Of a stretch of 22,500 bases of DNA, positions 20,501 to 22,500 are shown piece after piece (the first letter of the stretch is position 1; the number at the start of each line of letters is the position of its first letter). The notes under the pieces are model-generated. The model was not told the DNA's origin, did not search any database, and saw nothing but the letters and a program-made list of their open reading frames with translations. A program made the position numbers and the translations under genes. Where the stretch lies: positions 1-22,500 of the forward strand of contig RPFO01001775.1 of NCBI GenBank assembly GCA_009746045.1. Reading direction: 5' to 3'. This stretch comes from Mesostigma viride. Taxonomy: Eukaryota > Streptophyta > Mesostigmatophyceae > Mesostigmatales > Mesostigmataceae.

Positions 20501-22500
20501 AGTAGATAGTTGTATGTCATACATCACATGGGCCGTCTTATGCAGCTGCTTTGGTAACCAGGTGGGGCCCATGATTAGGGGCGTTTGTTGGCCGTAGTCG
20601 CACCCGTACTGCAGCCGCAGATCTAGGTTGATACTTCAAGCAGCCATGCGTTTTGCTGGCCCATCAACAGGCAACCACGCCTGCATCGACAGAGACTCAC
20701 CGTGCATGGCCGCCTGCATGTTGAACAGCCCTTGTGATTCTTAAAAGACCAACAGGAGTCCCTAATTAAGTAATTCATTAATGAATTAATGAATTAAAAG
20801 CACGCGACTGTGCCATGTGGGTCCCAATTAAGGAAACTTCAACTCCTAATACACAACGAGGAGGGAGGACGCCCTAGCTTCTCCCACTGCCTGCCTGGGG
20901 GCAAGCCACAGCGTACTCTCCCTGCATCAAGGTGCAGACACAAGTGCGGGCCCAATAAGACCCAGCGCTGGCAAACACGTCACGGATGTCACGTGGAGCC
21001 CATAGTAAAGCCCAATTGAAACAGAGAGACATTCACTTGGCTACCTCCACCCACCTTGGCAGCTTCCTGGTTAAGCAGCCCTACTAGTGGTGTCTCAAAG
21101 CACTGGTCAAGCCTTGAGTACTCTAACAAAGAAATAAAATAAGTATTCTAGAGGCATCCACCTTGGCGGCTTCCTGGTTGAACAGCCCCTTCAATGACGA
21201 CTTGAACCGCTGGTCGAGCGCTGCCTGCGAGCCCTCGTCGTGGGCCGGGTCGTCATCAGCCGCCTCCGCCGCCTGCATCTGCAGGATCATCTGGAGCTTG
21301 CCGTCGTCGCTGCCAGGGAGGCCCTCGAACGAGCGCTGGTTGCGTCTGCAACGAGTGTGGGGGGAGGGGTCAGGGGTCAGGGGTCAGGGGTCAGGGGTCA
21401 GGGGTCAGGGGTCAGGGGTCAGGGGTCAGGGGTCAGGGGTCAGGGGTCAGGGGTCAGGGGTCAGGGGTCAGGGGTCAGGGGTCAGGGGTCAGGGGTCAGG
21501 GGTCAGGGGTCAGGGGTCAGGGGTCAGGGGTCAGGGGTCAGGGGTCAGGGGTCAGGGGTCAGGGGTCAGGGGTCAAGTGTCAGGGAGAAGGGGGAAGGGG
21601 GAAGGGGTCAGGGAGAAGGGGGAAGGGCGAAGGGGGAAGGGGGAGGGGGGAAGGGGAATGAGGGAGGATAAAGGGAGAAGGGGGATGGGAAACAAAATGG
21701 GAAAGGGATTGAATAACAACGGAAAGTGGGCAGCGGTGGATGGAAGTCGAAAGACTGAAGAAGAAGAAGAAGAAGAAGAAGAAGAAGAAGAAGAAGAAGA
21801 AGAAGAAGAAGAGGAGGAGGAGGAGGAGGAGGAGGAGGAGGAGGAGGAGGAGGAGGAGGAGGAGGAGGAGGAGGAGGAGGAGGAGGAGGAGGAGGAGGAG
21901 GAGGAGGAGGAGGAGGAGGAGGAGGAGGAGGAGGAGGAGGAGGAGGAGGAGGAGGAGGAGGAGGAGGAGGAGGAGGAGGAGGAGGAGGAGGAGGAGGAGG
22001 AGGAGGAGGAGGAGGAGGAGGAGGAGGAGGAGGAGGAGGAGGAGGAGGAGGAGGAGGAGGAAGAAGAGGAAGAAGAAATGCTAGCATAGCTCCGAACGAG
22101 GCTATGCAAGATGATGCAAGAAGATGATTTGCAAGCATCACTAGTTCCCGTGCTGGCACTGCACCTTTATATAATAAATAACGATTCAGAATGCTCGAGC
22201 AGGGGTAATAAACTCGCCGAGTCGTGTGCGCTTGATTTGACTGTTGACACGCGGTCACTTAGTTGCTCTCGCGGAAGAAGGCAGGGTTGAGGAAGCTTTG
22301 ACATTGTTAAGGTCTGATAGAGAACACAACGACACCAGAGAACAGAATAATGGCACTAGCCACGCACTGCCGGTCGCCCGCGGTCGTGTTGGACTCTGCG
22401 GACGCCAGCAGTTTGTCGGCATCCGAGGGCTCGGCACCGCGCAGGTAGCACTCGCCGCGGAGCAGGATGAACACACGGCCGTCCGTGTCGGGATGCAGGA
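17525..22500 (-). CDS. Cyclic-nucleotide-binding-domain protein, 3' five exons, partial
   Basis: Proposed exons: 22500-22368 (continuing right of the window), 21345-21162, 20073-19949, 19248-19137 and 18262-17525 (stop TAG). Donors are GTGCGTGG, GTGGAT, GTGCGTGG and GTGAGG; phases agree at every join (2+1, 0/0, 2+1, 0/0), giving about 429 residues. GRVFILLRGECYLRG is the beta-roll GEx strand of a cNMP-binding domain. AVITHLTPGSSFG and LARKWYVETLTDVELLSISK form the phosphate-binding cassette and following strand, and NRMPPEVIKKLLEEL the C helix. The Arg of the cassette is present, but the Glu normally after FG is replaced by Leu, so nucleotide binding is uncertain. About 75 residues, acidic and Gln/Ala-rich, are inserted between the two halves of the domain. 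The last exon (245 residues) is low-complexity and Pro/Ser/Gly-rich, ending VDRNIKSHFLGVKTART. The exact protein is not recognised; such domains are common in algal flagellar and signalling proteins. Confidence 0.72.
18334..18471. repeat. 46-bp tandem repeat, three units
   Basis: ATTGTGGGTGCAAGG starts at 18334, 18380 and 18426, with a partial fourth at 18471. Each unit carries a GCATGC-type core. It lies close to the 3' splice site (18263) of the last intron of the cyclic-nucleotide gene. Confidence 0.85.
18750..18825 (-). other. tRNA-like remnant (A-box/B-box pair)
   Basis: Read on the minus strand, TGGCGCAGAAGATTGG (18821-18806) resembles a Pol III A box and GGATCAAATCC (18788-18778) a B box, followed by T-runs near 18764-18750. 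The spacing is about 11 bases too short for a tRNA and the acceptor stem does not pair. At best this is a decayed tRNA-derived short element in the intron. Confidence 0.22.
19348..19362 (-). other. Copy of exon-4 5' edge with AG|GTACGT
   Basis: In gene direction this reads CAGGTACGTGGAGAC, matching the true exon-4 start CAGGTACGTCGAAAC (19251-19237) at 13 of 15 bases. It is preceded by ACCCTTGCCG, a passable acceptor tract. It lies upstream of the real exon in the same intron. Confidence 0.6.
19412..19550. repeat. 63-bp tandem repeat, two and a fraction units
   Basis: GGCAGGCCAC starts at 19412, 19475 and 19537, followed in the first two units by (T/G)ATGTACAT, TATCTAC and ACTAGCCC. It is in the intron between exons 3 and 4 of the cyclic-nucleotide gene. 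Confidence 0.8.
19585..19599 (-). other. Second copy of exon-4 5' edge with AG|GTACGT
   Basis: The sequence CAGGTACGTGGAGAC is identical to the copy at 19362-19348 and is preceded by GTGTGTGCACA. Together with the real exon-4 start the intron has three CAG|GTACGT sites. Confidence 0.6.
20277..20413 (-). other. Two copies of the exon-3 5' edge
   Basis: The first (20321-20277) reads CTGTTTGAGACAGCCAACAT in gene direction and the second (20413-20367) CTGCGTGAAACGGCCCAT. Both match the true exon start CTGCGCGAGACGGCCAACAT (from 20073). Both are preceded by the same 22-base segment (CCGAGGCTATCTGCTGGCAT plus GC). The second keeps a GCAG acceptor; the first has GCTT there. Translated they keep the L-x-E-T-A-(N/H) pattern. 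Confidence 0.65.
20522..20560 (-). other. Third copy of the exon-3 5' edge
   Basis: CAAAGCAG|CTGCATAAGACGGCCCA in gene direction keeps the acceptor AG and the first codons of exon 3 (L-H-K-T-A-H). It lies about 450 bases upstream of the real exon. Confidence 0.6.
20701..20738 (-). other. Copy of the exon-2 3' edge with GTGAGT donor
   Basis: AAGGGCTGTTCAACATGCAG followed by GCGGCCATGCACG|GTGAGT parallels exon 2's end (AAGGGGCTGTTCAACCAGGA, then AGCCGCCAAG|GTGGAT). One base is missing in the G-run, so the frame differs. Confidence 0.5.
21063..21132 (-). other. Near-complete duplicate of the exon-2 3' end (possible cryptic exon)
   Basis: In gene direction it has a strong acceptor tract (TTATTTTATTTCTTTGTTAG), an open stretch LDQCFETPLVGLLNQEAAK parallel to exon 2's LDQRFKSSLKGLFNQEAAK, and a GTGGGT donor. 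The segment is about 68 bases, so inclusion after exon 2 would shift the frame and meet a stop. Confidence 0.55.
21365..21575. repeat. (AGGGGTC)n minisatellite, about 30 units
   Basis: A pure 7-base repeat covers 21365-21575, followed by imperfect GGGGGAA/AGGGAGA sequence to about 21690. In the gene's direction the unit is TGACCCC, and the array ends about 20 bases before the exon-2 acceptor at 21346. The plus strand has regular G4 runs, able to form G-quadruplexes. Confidence 0.97.
21757..22076. repeat. (GAA)n-(GAG)n trinucleotide array
   Basis: About 18 GAA units (21757-21810) are followed by about 83 GAG units (21811-22060) and a short mixed GAA/GAG end. It lies in the first visible intron of the cyclic-nucleotide gene, where the transcript strand is (CTC)n-(TTC)n. 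Poly-Glu, poly-Arg, poly-Ser and poly-Pro frames here are artefacts. Confidence 0.97.

Noticed and set aside
21365-21575. Telomere-like G-rich repeat
   Set aside because: The unit AGGGGTC is not a known telomere repeat and the array sits inside an intron next to a 3' splice site.
21740-22109. Poly-Glu, poly-Arg, poly-Ser and poly-Pro frames
   Set aside because: They are artefacts of the GAA/GAG array, which lies in an intron of the minus-strand gene.

Overview
This window looks like nuclear DNA of a repeat-rich unicellular eukaryote, probably a green alga. The reasons are GC-rich exons split by GT-AG introns (donors such as GTGCGT, GTGAAC-like and GTAAAT), L1-type retroelement sequence, and very long simple repeats. 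The taxon is inferred, not proven. I see no operons, bacterial ribosome sites or CRISPR arrays.

Layout. (1) 1-2509, minus strand: 5' part of a DExH helicase gene of the RIG-I/Dicer class that runs off the left edge. Upstream of the helicase motifs its exons encode what looks like a RIG-I-type zinc-binding C-terminal (RNA-end-binding) domain, an unusual order. (2) 2825-5757: a 184-bp satellite, then (GCAC)17, then 1.8 kb of (CCCT)n. (3) 5758-10399: no gene recognised; a divergent, palindrome-bearing relative of the satellite (7020-7440) and a decayed (CCCA)n-like tract (7780-9000). (4) 10400-17195: a nest of retroelements. An ORF1-only L1-like element (10629-14888) sits inside an older copy of its own 3' end, with an 11-bp target duplication, and its ORF1 is split by a 2.3-kb TTAA-flanked DNA transposon. 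Next come a short second family (14979-15115), a 440-bp insertion with a 12-bp target duplication (15137-15576), and an inverted copy of the second family whose internal CCAT repeat has grown to 1.1 kb of GGAT/GGAC (15585-16785). (5) 17525-22500, minus strand: the 3' five exons of a cyclic-nucleotide-binding-domain gene that runs off the right edge. Its introns hold repeat arrays and partial copies of its own exon borders.

The two protein genes point the same way on the minus strand and bracket the repeats; nothing shows that they act together. The most interesting leads are the domain order of the helicase gene, the family of retroelements that shares a CTCC-CAAC-GGAG stem-loop just before variable simple-repeat tails, and the intron structure of the cyclic-nucleotide gene (about 30 tandem branch-site-like units, AG|GTACGT sites and duplicated exon edges). 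All exon joins were deduced by eye from frame, phase and splice consensus; no search or RNA data was available.
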